Below are positions 17,869-25,348 of a stretch of 64,000 nt of DNA, piece by piece (position 1 is the first letter of the stretch; the number at the start of each line of letters is the position of its first letter). This DNA comes from an uncultured Mollicutes bacterium (GTDB taxonomy: Bacteria > Bacillota_I > Bacilli_A > ML615J-28 > CAG-313): contig UQBM01000006.1 in the NCBI GenBank assembly GCA_900539265.1, positions 17,949 through 81,948 of the forward strand, in the 5' to 3' direction. The notes beneath the pieces were generated by a model. That model had not been told where the DNA came from, ran no database searches, and saw only the letters and a program-made list of their open reading frames with translations. Position numbers and translations under genes: made by a program.

Positions 17869-18657
17869 ATGTTAAATGACAGTTTTAAAAAAATGAATTC
17901 TAATCAAAGAGTTATTATCAAAATAGCATTAATAGGTGTTCTTAGTGCCCTTTGCTATGTTGCGGTAATGTTTTCAATTCCGATTCCATCTCCTCTTGGT
18001 AAACCAATGCTTCATTTTGGTAATCTCATCGTTATTATTTCGGCTTTACTTTTTGGTGGTCCTATTGGCGGTATTTCGGGTGCTATTGGAATGGGATTAT
18101 ATGATATTTTTGCAGGGTATGATGTTTGGTCAATTATGAGAACAATTATTTTAAAGTTATTAATGGGATTAATTGTTGGTTTCATTTACAATAAATTAAT
18201 AAAAAAAGAAAATAATAGGGCCAATATTATGTTATTAGTATTGGGTAGTATATTGTTATTCATTGGTATTAGTTTAATGATTGTAGCAATTAAAAATGGC
18301 GGGTTGTTAAAAATTGATAATATAGGTGAAAAATCAATTGATTGGCCTAGTTATGTATTTAGTATTATTAATGGAGTTTTTCTTGTTTTAGTAGGAATTT
18401 TATCTAGTAAGATGCCAAATAAATTAAAAATTGCAAGTCTAGCAACTTCCATAGCAATTGTTGTAAATATTTTTGGTGAATTTATTTATAAAGTTTTAAA
18501 ACAAGCAACTCTTGGTGGTAGTAACTTGTCATATTCAGTTGGCATTGGTTTTTTGAGTATTCCAGCAACTTTAATTAATGGAGCGATAACGCTTGCTATC
18601 ATACTTTTAATTTTTTTACCAATTGAAAATGCAATAAAAAAAATATTTAGTAAATAG
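17869..18657 (+). CDS. ECF transporter S component, substrate unknown
   Basis: This is a 263-residue membrane protein of the ECF vitamin-transporter substrate-binding group. The segment FGNLIVIISALLFGGPIGGISGAIG, with the following GMGLYDIF, is typical of the ECF_trnsprt/riboflavin-transporter-like families. A stretch near residues 115-175 adds two more hydrophobic helices, making it longer than the usual 170-200 residues. The ATPase and EcfT subunits are not in the window and would be shared. The substrate cannot be named; no riboswitch is seen upstream. I chose ATG 17869 because the GGAG at 17856-17859 is 9 nt away, while upstream GTG/ATG codons at 17854-17863 overlap or crowd it. Confidence 0.75.
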   Translation: MLNDSFKKMNSNQRVIIKIALIGVLSALCYVAVMFSIPIPSPLGKPMLHFGNLIVIISALLFGGPIGGISGAIGMGLYDIFAGYDVWSIMRTIILKLLMGLIVGFIYNKLIKKENNRANIMLLVLGSILLFIGISLMIVAIKNGGLLKIDNIGEKSIDWPSYVFSIINGVFLVLVGILSSKMPNKLKIASLATSIAIVVNIFGEFIYKVLKQATLGGSNLSYSVGIGFLSIPATLINGAITLAIILLIFLPIENAIKKIFSK

Positions 18658-18714
18658 TCCAAAAATACAAACAATTATAATCAAGAATCCATATTATATC
18701 ATAGGAGGTGTAAT

Positions 18715-19506
18715 ATGGATTTTTATTATGTTAAAATAGCATTTTACGCAACTTTATTCACTTGGTTTGTTACTGCTTTAGGTGCATCAATGGTTTTTTT
18801 ATTTAAAAAAGTCTCAAATAAAATTATGTCATTAATGTTTGGCTTTGGAGCAGGCGTAATGATTGCAGCATCATTTTTTAGTTTAATTCTTCCTGGAATT
18901 GAATTAGCTGATGAAATGAATCAAATTAGTTATTTAGTAATAGGGTTTGGGGTTTTATTTGGCGGAGTATTAATCTTTTTAATTGATGTTTTTATTCCTC
19001 ATATGCATATAAATAAAGAAACTCCTGAAGGAATGAGTTCATCTTGGAGTCGTAAAATTTTGCTCGTGTTAGCAATTACTTTACACAATATTCCCGAAGG
19101 ACTAGCTATTGGAGTAGCATTTGGAACAATTGCCACAGGTCTTGAAGGTGCATCACTTGCTTCAGCTTGGATTCTTGCAATTGGTATTGGTTTACAGAAT
19201 TTTCCTGAAGGAATGGCAGTTAGTGTTCCATTAAGAAGTGAGGGAATTTCAAGAAAAAAGGCCTTTTTTTACGGTCAAGCAAGTGGTATGGTTGAGCCTA
19301 TTAGTGCTGTAATAGGTGCCATTTTAGTAACGTTCATTAAACCAATTCTACCATTTGTATTAGGATTTGCAGCGGGCGCTATGATATATGTTGTGGCAGA
19401 AGAACTGATTCCATCAGGAAAAACATCAAAAAAAGATAAATTTGGTACAATTGGTGTAATGATTGGTTTTATTTTGATGATGGTTTTAGATATTGCCCTT
19501 GGATAA
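18715..19506 (+). CDS. ZIP-family divalent metal transporter
   Basis: This 263-residue inner-membrane transporter is of the ZIP/ZupT (GufA) type, which imports Zn2+ or other divalent metals. Eight helices are likely. The signature metal site appears twice as paired motifs: LHNIPEGLAIGVAFG in helix IV and LQNFPEGMAVSVPL in helix V. The His-rich loop is short (VFIPHMHINKE). MIYVVAEELIPSG is the typical C-terminal block. An AGGAGGTG site gives a firm start. It is followed by a hairpin terminator. Metal identity is not evident; no Zur box was recognised. Confidence 0.9.
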   Translation: MDFYYVKIAFYATLFTWFVTALGASMVFLFKKVSNKIMSLMFGFGAGVMIAASFFSLILPGIELADEMNQISYLVIGFGVLFGGVLIFLIDVFIPHMHINKETPEGMSSSWSRKILLVLAITLHNIPEGLAIGVAFGTIATGLEGASLASAWILAIGIGLQNFPEGMAVSVPLRSEGISRKKAFFYGQASGMVEPISAVIGAILVTFIKPILPFVLGFAAGAMIYVVAEELIPSGKTSKKDKFGTIGVMIGFILMMVLDIALG

Positions 19507-19522
19507 GAATAAAATAAAATGG

Positions 19523-19546
19523 AAAGCACTTATAAAAGTGCTTTTT
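19523..19546 (+). terminator. Terminator after the ZIP transporter gene
   Basis: AAAGCACTT, a four-base loop and AAGTGCTTT followed by T. Confidence 0.85.
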
Positions 19547-19557
19547 AAAATGAGTTG

Positions 19558-19585
19558 AATAAAGAAAACTGCTGTTTCCAGCAGT
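19558..19585 (-). terminator. Terminator downstream of the cotZ-like gene (minus strand)
   Basis: On the minus strand ACTGCTG, the tetraloop GAAA and CAGCAGT are followed by the T-rich TTTCTTTATT. This reads as the end of the minus-strand coat gene, after the longer hairpin at 19616-19645. Confidence 0.7.
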
Positions 19586-19615
19586 CTTGAAAAATAAGGA
19601 ATATGGCTAAGGGTA

Positions 19616-19645
19616 GTACCAGTAGTAGCTTAATACTACTGGTAC
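19616..19645. repeat. Perfect 12-bp inverted repeat
   Basis: GTACCAGTAGTA and TACTACTGGTAC flank a six-base loop, immediately 3' of the cotZ-like gene. Neither side has a good T-run directly after it, so it is not a standard terminator. It may protect the mRNA 3' end or be a protein-binding site. Confidence 0.7.
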
Positions 19646-19656
19646 GTTTTGTTAAT

Positions 19657-20094
19657 CTAAATTAATTGTGAACAAAGAGTATCACAGTTAATTGGATCAA
19701 AACATTGAACAACCCCAATACAAGAGATTCTCACTACAATAGTATAAGTTGTACAAGTTATTTCACCAGTTTCATCATCTTCAGTAAGTAATCTTAAAAC
19801 AACCGTTTCATCATTTCTAACCTCTTCAACTCTAAATAAGTTAGCGGTTGTCCCGGTTGTTCCTACAGCTGCTTCAAATCTTGTGCCATTGCAACAAATA
19901 TATATTGCAATTGGTTTGGTATTGAACATTGATGAAATCATACAGTTATCGCATTGGTTTGTGGCGTTAGCGATAATAGCCTCTTTTTGTAATTGATCAA
20001 TTCTTTTTAATAATTGCGCAATTGTACCATTATTGGCATTGCTTATATTAGTACTAGTACTAGTTGTAGTTACTCCATTCCCAAAACAAGCCAT
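19657..20094 (-). CDS. CotY/CotZ-like spore coat (crust) protein
   Basis: This 145-residue, cysteine-rich protein resembles the Bacillus CotY/CotZ crust proteins. The N-terminus has a short coiled stretch (LLKRIDQLQKEA) and CDNC. The core FRVEEVRNDETVVLRLL matches the FRVE...L.iL core of CotZ. The C-terminal VVRISCIGVVQCFDPINC corresponds to the family's IEVDLGCFCAIQCLSP ending. About ten cysteines are present, usual for disulfide-linked spore crust. It lacks the His-rich tail of Bacillus CotZ. A GAGGTG site is well placed before the ATG. A sigma-K-like promoter lies just upstream, which fits late mother-cell expression. I call it from motif recall, not an alignment. Confidence 0.72.
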   Translation of the reverse strand: MACFGNGVTTTSTSTNISNANNGTIAQLLKRIDQLQKEAIIANATNQCDNCMISSMFNTKPIAIYICCNGTRFEAAVGTTGTTANLFRVEEVRNDETVVLRLLTEDDETGEITCTTYTIVVRISCIGVVQCFDPINCDTLCSQLI

Positions 20095-20115
20095 ATTTGC
20101 ACCTCACTTTCAATG

Positions 20116-20143
20116 TATAGTATGAAAAAGGTTTTGAAATGTT
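20116..20143 (-). promoter_or_regulatory. Sigma-K-like promoter of the cotZ-like gene
   Basis: On the minus strand the -35 AAC (20143-20141), a 16-nt spacer and CATACTATA (20124-20116) match the Bacillus sigma-K pattern AC, 16-17 nt, CATAnnnTA. The leader to the ATG would be about 15 nt and contains GAGGTG. Confidence 0.6.
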
Positions 20144-20173
20144 TTGTTTTATTACCTATAAATCACATGTTAC

Positions 20174-20202
20174 TTGCAAAAAATGGTAAAAGAGCGTATA
20201 AT
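20174..20202 (+). promoter_or_regulatory. Sigma-A promoter of the EIIB-like gene
   Basis: TTGCAA (20174-20179), a 17-nt spacer and TATAAT (20197-20202). Confidence 0.75.
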
Positions 20203-20230
20203 ATAAATATAATGAAAGGAAGATTTTATT

Positions 20231-20590
20231 ATGATATCTTTAGATTTAGTTTCTGATCCTCAAATGAGATTAGTATTTTTTATTGTATTTGGTTGTTGTT
20301 TTATTCCGATTTTTGCTTTAGTCATTGTATGCTTTATAAAATTATTATTAAAACAAAAAAAACGTGTGACCAAAAGTAAAAATATCTCAAGTATTCGGTA
20401 TTTAGACTATTTTGGAGGAGATGATAATATTATCTCTGTAACCAAAAATTTATCGAGAGTGACAGTTATTGTTAAAGATGTAGAATTAGTCAATTTAGAA
20501 AGTATTAAAAATCAAGGAATTGGTGTAATGATTACAGGAAATACTATCAAGTGTTCTTCACAAGAATTTGCAGACCAGATAAAAGAATAA
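20231..20590 (+). CDS. Membrane-anchored PTS EIIB-like protein lacking the active cysteine
   Basis: This 119-residue protein has one N-terminal transmembrane helix (about residues 12-40). A basic stretch and a small domain like the glucose-type PTS EIIB follow: FGGDDNIISV, then SRVTVIVKD, LVNLESIKNQGIGVMITGN and a terminal Q-rich helix. In active EIIB the phospho-accepting Cys sits in a C-x-T-R motif. Here the aligned positions read KNLSR, so Asn replaces Cys and phosphotransfer is unlikely. No EIIC or EIIA is nearby. It may be a sensor or scaffold. It sits between two spore genes but has a vegetative promoter of its own. The start has an AAGGAAG site. Confidence 0.65.
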   Translation: MISLDLVSDPQMRLVFFIVFGCCFIPIFALVIVCFIKLLLKQKKRVTKSKNISSIRYLDYFGGDDNIISVTKNLSRVTVIVKDVELVNLESIKNQGIGVMITGNTIKCSSQEFADQIKE

Positions 20591-20623
20591 AAGTCATTAT
20601 TTATTATGATAAAATAATGACTT
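20591..20623. terminator. Bidirectional terminator between EIIB-like gene and sspI
   Basis: AAGTCATTATT and AATAATGACTT form an 11-bp stem, with A/T-rich tails on both strands. Confidence 0.8.
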
Positions 20624-20633
20624 CTGTTCTTTG

Positions 20634-20840
20634 TTAATTTAAACTTTGAGTTACTTTTGTAGCAAGTGTTTCTTTAAAAGATGCATCTGAAGATTTCCAA
20701 AGTACTTCAAATAAAACTCCAAGACCTGGTAATACTTTTTCTTCTTTAGTAGTCGTTGCATCTTCAATAGTTTTAAAAACTTCATCGGTTGTTGCATTTT
20801 TTAAATTATCGATAACTGCTTTTCTAATACTAATATCCAT
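20634..20840 (-). CDS. sspI: Small acid-soluble spore protein I
   Basis: This 68-residue protein matches SspI, a minor small acid-soluble protein of the spore core made only in the forespore. The opening MDISIRKAVIDNL parallels MNLNLRKAVIANV of Bacillus SspI. The central KVLPGLGVLFEVLWK matches its EEKMLPGLGVLFEVIW almost exactly. Length (68 against about 71) and acidic/amphipathic character fit. The exact role of SspI is not known; it is not one of the alpha/beta-type DNA-coating proteins. An AGGAGGT site lies six bases from the ATG. A near-perfect sigma-G promoter sits upstream. This is the clearest spore marker in the window. Confidence 0.92.
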   Translation of the reverse strand: MDISIRKAVIDNLKNATTDEVFKTIEDATTTKEEKVLPGLGVLFEVLWKSSDASFKETLATKVTQSLN

Positions 20841-20860
20841 AATATACCTCCTATTAAGTT

Positions 20861-20890
20861 TATTATGGACAATAAAAATAAGATTTATAC
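20861..20890 (-). promoter_or_regulatory. Sigma-G-type forespore promoter of sspI
   Basis: On the minus strand GTATA (20890-20886), an 18-nt spacer and CATAATA (20867-20861) fit the Bacillus sigma-G consensus GHATR, 18 nt, CATWHTA at every position. In Bacillus sspI is under sigma-G. The predicted leader is about 14 nt. Confidence 0.75.
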
Positions 20891-20907
20891 GAAAGGAATA
20901 TAATTAT

Positions 20908-22272
20908 ATGGATTTTAAAAAGATTGTTTATGATAATCAAGAGAAGATTATTAAAACGTTTCAGGGATTATTAAAAATACCAAGTGTTTTAGATTATGAT
21001 TCTGCAACTCCTAAAATGCCATTTGGAAAAGATATCAATAATGCATTGATATATATGTTAGAACTTGCTAAAAAAGATGGCTTTATTGTTATAAATGATG
21101 ATGGATATGCAGGAGAAATTAGTTATAAAACCTCTGATTCAAAGGAGTCAGTTGGTATTTTATGTCATTTAGATGTGGTTCCTGCTGGGAATAAGTGGAC
21201 TTACCCACCATACGAGGCAAGAATAGTTGATGGTAAAATTTATGCTAGAGGTACGACGGATGATAAAGGTCCCACAATTGCTAGTTATTTTGCCTTAAAG
21301 TTTATTAAAGATGCCAATATTAAATTAAAAAAAGAAATAAAAATAATCTTAGGGACAGATGAAGAAACAAGTTGGCGTGGAATAGAACATTATTTAAAAA
21401 AATATCCAATGCCTTCAGTGGGCTTTGCTCCAGATTGTAGTTTTCCACTTGTTTATGGTGAAAAAGGGCGAATGTCTTTTGATCTTTCCACACAAGATTT
21501 TAATGATGAGGTGGTAGAATCAATTAAAGGTGGAGATCGTTATAATGTTGTTATGGATGAAGTTGTGGCTATTCTTAAGGTCAATTTGGCAAAAGAATTT
21601 AATGAATATCTTCATAAACATTCATTAAAAGGTTTTGTTAAAGATAATAAATATACAATTGAAGGAGTTGCGGCTCATGCAATGGAACCAGAAAAGGGAA
21701 TAAATGCAGGACTTCATATGTGTAATTTCTTAAAAGATTATTCTAAACATCCTTTAATTAAATTTCTAGCAACATATTTTTATGATGATCCTTATTTTAA
21801 AAAGATGAATTTAGATTATGATGATTTTGAAATGGGTCCAATTACTGTTAATATTGGTATAATGGAAATTTCTTGCCATAATGTAAGAGTTACTTTAGAT
21901 AGTAGATTTCCAGTTCGATATGATATAGATCGATTTAATCAAATATTCAATGAACTGCTCATAAAGTATAATCTTTTTATTGCCACAAAAACATATAAAA
22001 ATCCACATTATGTTAATCCTAATGATGAACTTGTAAAATTATTATATGAGGCATATGTTAAAAATACTGGTGATACCATTAACAAGCCATTTACAGTAGG
22101 AGGGGGAACATATGCAGGAATCTTGGATAAAGGTGTTGCTTATGGTATGGGATTTCCAGGTGAATTAGATCTAGCACATCAAAAAGATGAATGTCTTGCT
22201 ATTGAAAGTTTATTGAAAGGTATTTTAATCTATATTGATGCTATTTTATCACTAGGTGAAATTGATGCGTAG
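20908..22272 (+). CDS. pepV: Dipeptidase PepV, M20 family
   Basis: This 454-residue zinc metallopeptidase cleaves dipeptides in the cytosol. M20 landmarks in order are the metal ligand His in CHLDVVPAG, the bridging Asp in RGTTDDKGPTIAS, the catalytic Glu and ligand in GTDEETSWRG, the ligand Asp in FAPDCSFPLVYGEKG, and a C-terminal His in LAHQKDECL. The lid-domain segment VAAHAMEPEKGINA is typical of PepV. The gene is divergent from sspI, whose -35 box lies 17 bp upstream of this start. Its end overlaps the trmB start by 8 bp, so the two are translationally coupled. Confidence 0.93.
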   Translation: MDFKKIVYDNQEKIIKTFQGLLKIPSVLDYDSATPKMPFGKDINNALIYMLELAKKDGFIVINDDGYAGEISYKTSDSKESVGILCHLDVVPAGNKWTYPPYEARIVDGKIYARGTTDDKGPTIASYFALKFIKDANIKLKKEIKIILGTDEETSWRGIEHYLKKYPMPSVGFAPDCSFPLVYGEKGRMSFDLSTQDFNDEVVESIKGGDRYNVVMDEVVAILKVNLAKEFNEYLHKHSLKGFVKDNKYTIEGVAAHAMEPEKGINAGLHMCNFLKDYSKHPLIKFLATYFYDDPYFKKMNLDYDDFEMGPITVNIGIMEISCHNVRVTLDSRFPVRYDIDRFNQIFNELLIKYNLFIATKTYKNPHYVNPNDELVKLLYEAYVKNTGDTINKPFTVGGGTYAGILDKGVAYGMGFPGELDLAHQKDECLAIESLLKGILIYIDAILSLGEIDA

Positions 22273-22897
22273 AAGAAATGTCAAAAATGCTCAAAGGAGA
22301 ATTGAGAATCATTTAGATTTGCTTATTAAGAATCCACAAGATTACAAAGGAAAATGGCAAAAATTCTTTAATAATAATAATCCTATTTATTTAGAGATTG
22401 GTATGGGAAAAGGGAGATTTTTACTAGAACATGCTAATCATAATCCTAATATTAATTATATTGGTTTAGAAAAATTTGCTAGTGTAATTGTTCAAGCGGT
22501 TGAAAAAATATCTGTATCTCATTTATCAAATATCAAATTAATTAATGATGATGCTACAAAAATTCTTGAATTTTTTGATCAAAAAGAAATTCAAAAAATT
22601 TATTTAAATTTTAGTGATCCTTGGCCCAAAAATCGCCATGAAAAAAGAAGACTAACTTATAAGAAATTTTTAGAAAAATATGAAATTATTTTAAATGGTG
22701 ACTTAGAAATGAAAACGGATAATCAAGCCTTATTTGAATATAGTCTAATTTCTTTTAATCAAGAACATTGGAAATTTTTAGATTTAAGTTTGGATCTCCA
22801 TAATCGAAGTGTTGATGAAATGATTATTTTAACAGAGTATGAAGAAAGGTTTATTAAAAAGGGAAATAGGATATATTTTCTAAAAGCCAAAAAATAG
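22265..22897 (+). CDS. trmB: tRNA (guanine-N7-)-methyltransferase
   Basis: This 210-residue SAM-dependent enzyme makes m7G46 in the variable loop of tRNAs. The SAM site is YLEIGMGKGRFLLEHA. IGLEKFASVIVQAVEK and the family hallmark LNFSDPWPKNRHEKRRL (tRNA binding and catalysis) are intact. TDNQALFEYSL follows near the C-terminus. I place the start at ATG 22265 because AGGTGA at 22253-22258 is 6 nt upstream; a GTG at 22256 would lie within that site. It overlaps the pepV stop. The basic start MRRRNVKNAQ is normal for TrmB. Confidence 0.95.
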   Translation: MRRRNVKNAQRRIENHLDLLIKNPQDYKGKWQKFFNNNNPIYLEIGMGKGRFLLEHANHNPNINYIGLEKFASVIVQAVEKISVSHLSNIKLINDDATKILEFFDQKEIQKIYLNFSDPWPKNRHEKRRLTYKKFLEKYEIILNGDLEMKTDNQALFEYSLISFNQEHWKFLDLSLDLHNRSVDEMIILTEYEERFIKKGNRIYFLKAKK

Positions 22898-22909
22898 AAA
22901 GGAAAAATT

Positions 22910-23455
22910 ATGAAAGGAATAATTCTATTAGCTAATCATTTTGAAGATGTGGAAGCTCTAATTACAATTGATATGTTGAGAAGAGCTAAAATAGAAATTG
23001 ATTTAGTTAGTATAACAGAAGATTATAATTTAGTTACTCAATCAGGTGTTAGATTGCAAGCAGATCATTTAATTAGTGAAATTGATTTAGATGAGTATGC
23101 TTTTTTAATAATACCAGGTGGTAAAGCTGTCTTTGAAACTCATTTAAATTCGAATATTACTAAAAATTGTATAAAATTATTTTATAAAAAGCAAAAATTG
23201 ATTGCTACTATTTGTGCTGCACCATTAATTTTAGATTCATTAGGAATATTAAAAGATAAAGAATATGTATGTTTTCCTAGTTGTGAAAAAAGCATTGATG
23301 GTATTTATAAAGAAAATGAAAAAGTTGTTGTAAGTAATAATATTATTACTTCAAAAGCGGCAGGAACAACATTTGATTTTGCTTTTGCTATCATTAAATA
23401 TTTACTTAATGAAGAAATGGCTAATATAGTTTTAAATAATGTTTATTATAAGTAA
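22910..23455 (+). CDS. DJ-1/PfpI family protein
   Basis: This 181-residue protein has the DJ-1/ThiJ/PfpI fold. It keeps the conserved Glu near the N-terminus (ANHFEDVEAL), the IIPGGKAVFE loop and the nucleophile elbow ATICAAPLIL with its reactive cysteine. The C-terminal SKAAGTTFDFAFAIIKYL is the usual dimer and active-site segment. Close relatives (YajL, DJ-1) act as glyoxalase/deglycase-like or oxidative-stress proteins; the precise activity is not certain. It lies 12 bp behind trmB and ends at a hairpin terminator, closing the pepV-trmB-PfpI unit. Confidence 0.88.
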   Translation: MKGIILLANHFEDVEALITIDMLRRAKIEIDLVSITEDYNLVTQSGVRLQADHLISEIDLDEYAFLIIPGGKAVFETHLNSNITKNCIKLFYKKQKLIATICAAPLILDSLGILKDKEYVCFPSCEKSIDGIYKENEKVVVSNNIITSKAAGTTFDFAFAIIKYLLNEEMANIVLNNVYYK

Positions 23456-23464
23456 AATTAAGAT

Positions 23465-23493
23465 GATATTAACAATAAAGTTAATATCTTTTT
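23465..23493 (+). terminator. Terminator after the DJ-1/PfpI gene
   Basis: GATATTAAC, a six-base loop and GTTAATATC followed by five T. Confidence 0.85.
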
Positions 23494-23535
23494 AATTAAA
23501 GAAAAAATTTAATCATATAATTTAATGGTGATTAA

Positions 23536-24312
23536 ATGGAATATATTGGAATTTTTCAAGGTGGTGGAATGAAAGGTATCGCTTATATTGGTGCCCTCAT
23601 TGCTCTTGAAGAAAATGGTTTTACATGTAAAAAAGCTGCTGGAACTAGTGTTGGGGCAATTATTGCAGGTTTAGTAGCAGCAGGGTATAATGGTCAAGAA
23701 ATGCTTTATATAATAAATAATTTAGATTTTAAAACATTAGTCAAAAGTGAACCTAATAAAATAAAAAGTTTAATAAGTGATAAAGGTTTATATTCTACCT
23801 TTCATCTCGAAGAAGAAATTGATTATTTATTAAGGATTAAAGGAATTTATACTTTCAATAATTTAAGATTAGAAAATGATTATAAATTAAAAGTAGTAGG
23901 TACAAATGCTCAAAAGTATAAACAAATTATTTTCCCTGATGATTTATCAATATATCAAATAAATCCTAATCTTTTTCCTGTATCTAAAGCAATTATAATG
24001 AGTGCTAGTTATCCAGGATATTTCAAACCACTTAAATTAATTAATGATTATGTATTAGATGGTGGTTTATGTAATAATTTTCCTTGTAATGTTTTTAAAT
24101 ATAAAGATAATGATTTAGTAATAGGTTTTCAACTATTGCAAAAAGAATTAAAAAATATTCCTCCATATATTAATTTAATAAAAATAAACACTAATGGTTC
24201 AAAAATTTTAAATTTTAAAATGTCTAAAGAAGAACAAGGGAAGTTACTGAGAAGAGGCTATCAGGAAGGTTTGAAAATGGTAGGTAAAATTATTGAGAGA
24301 TATCATTCTTAA
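23536..24312 (+). CDS. Patatin-like phospholipase
   Basis: This 258-residue protein has the patatin signatures. The oxyanion-hole glycine motif is GIFQGGGMKGIAYIGAL. The nucleophile elbow is AGTSVGAIIAGL (G-x-S-x-G) and the catalytic Asp lies in DGGLCNNFP. Such enzymes hydrolyse membrane acyl lipids with a Ser-Asp dyad. There is no signal peptide or transmembrane helix, so it would work at the inner face of the membrane, perhaps in lipid turnover. It stands between a terminator and the HAD phosphatase. A GGTGAT site precedes the ATG. Confidence 0.9.
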   Translation: MEYIGIFQGGGMKGIAYIGALIALEENGFTCKKAAGTSVGAIIAGLVAAGYNGQEMLYIINNLDFKTLVKSEPNKIKSLISDKGLYSTFHLEEEIDYLLRIKGIYTFNNLRLENDYKLKVVGTNAQKYKQIIFPDDLSIYQINPNLFPVSKAIIMSASYPGYFKPLKLINDYVLDGGLCNNFPCNVFKYKDNDLVIGFQLLQKELKNIPPYINLIKINTNGSKILNFKMSKEEQGKLLRRGYQEGLKMVGKIIERYHS

Positions 24313-24372
24313 AAATGGAAAAATAAGAAAAATCTAAGATTTTGAATACAATATATGTATAGAGGTATTAAA

Positions 24373-25176
24373 ATGATAAAACTAATTGCAATAGATTTAG
24401 ATGGAACATTACTAGATGATGATAAACATATTAGTCTTGAAAATAAAATGGCAATTCAAAAAGCTAAAAAATGTGGTATAAAAATAATAATTGCTAGTGG
24501 AAGACCCTATTTTAGAGTAAAAGATATCTTGCAACAATTAGATTTAAATAATAATAGTAATTATGTTATTACTTATAATGGTGGTTGTATACTTATTGGT
24601 GATAATAGTAAAATTATTTATGAGGAAAGATTGTCTAATAAAGATATTTGCGAAATTATTAACTTTTTAGATAAATATAAATGTGGTATTTATTTATATT
24701 GTGAAGATCATATTTTTAGATTAAACCAAAATTTAAAAATTGCTAATCTAAAAATTTTTAATAAAGTTCAGTTTGAAGAAAAAACAATCGGTGAATTAAA
24801 AAAAATGAATTATGCTAATAAAATTATTTTAGCAGATGAAGTGGAAATAATTGATGAAATCAAAACAAAAATTCCCAAACAATTTAATAATCAATATAAT
24901 ATTGTAAGAAGTACTCCTTATTTTTTAGAATTTTTACCAATTAATGTTTCTAAAGGCAATGCTATAGAAATTTTAGCAAAGATTCTTAAAATAAACAAAG
25001 AAGAAGTTATGGTTATTGGTGATGAAGAAAATGATTTGTCAATGTTTAATTATGCAAAAATAAAAGTTGCAATGAAAAATGCTAACTTTCAAATCAAAAA
25101 AAGAGCCGATTTTATTACAGAATCTAATAACAATAGTGGAGTTGCAAAAGCAATTGAAAAACTTATATTCAACTAA
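24373..25176 (+). CDS. HAD-superfamily Cof-type sugar phosphatase
   Basis: This 267-residue protein is a Cof-type (IIB cap) HAD hydrolase. Motif I is IAIDLDGTLLDDD with the nucleophile Asp. Motif II is IIIASGRP, and motif III/IV is MVIGDEENDLSMFNYA, preceded by the Lys of NVSKGNAIEIL. The large cap between residues 85 and 190 sets the substrate, usually a sugar phosphate or pyridoxal phosphate, which cannot be told here. I choose ATG 24373 because AGAGGT (24360-24365) sits 7 nt before it, rather than the ATG at 24355. Confidence 0.9.
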   Translation: MIKLIAIDLDGTLLDDDKHISLENKMAIQKAKKCGIKIIIASGRPYFRVKDILQQLDLNNNSNYVITYNGGCILIGDNSKIIYEERLSNKDICEIINFLDKYKCGIYLYCEDHIFRLNQNLKIANLKIFNKVQFEEKTIGELKKMNYANKIILADEVEIIDEIKTKIPKQFNNQYNIVRSTPYFLEFLPINVSKGNAIEILAKILKINKEEVMVIGDEENDLSMFNYAKIKVAMKNANFQIKKRADFITESNNNSGVAKAIEKLIFN

Positions 25177-25238
25177 AAGACTAATATATTAAGTATGATA
25201 AAATATTTTTAGTAAAAGTGAAAAAAAGAAGTAAAAAC

Positions 25239-25267
25239 TTTACAAAATAGTAAAAATATGATATAAT
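25239..25267 (+). promoter_or_regulatory. Promoter of rpsF-ssb-rpsR
   Basis: TTTACA (25239-25244), a 17-nt spacer and TATAAT (25262-25267), with an extended -10 TG. Confidence 0.8.
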
Positions 25268-25277
25268 AAATAAGTAT

Positions 25278-25336
25278 GAATATAGTTTATATTCAGCCTT
25301 GCTTTATATTTTATTATAAGGCCGTAAGTCCAAAAG
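25278..25336 (+). promoter_or_regulatory. Probable S6:S18-binding mRNA leader of rpsF
   Basis: The leader has a perfect hairpin (GAATATA, 3-nt loop, TATATTC). A second stem-loop follows: GCC (25296-25298), a bulge, TTATA, a loop, TATAA and GGC (25320-25322). CCG (25322-25324) lies at its foot. A structured rpsF leader with a conserved CCG that binds the S6:S18 complex is known in many bacteria. The match here is by eye. Confidence 0.4.
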
Positions 25337-25348
25337 GAGGTGCAAAAA

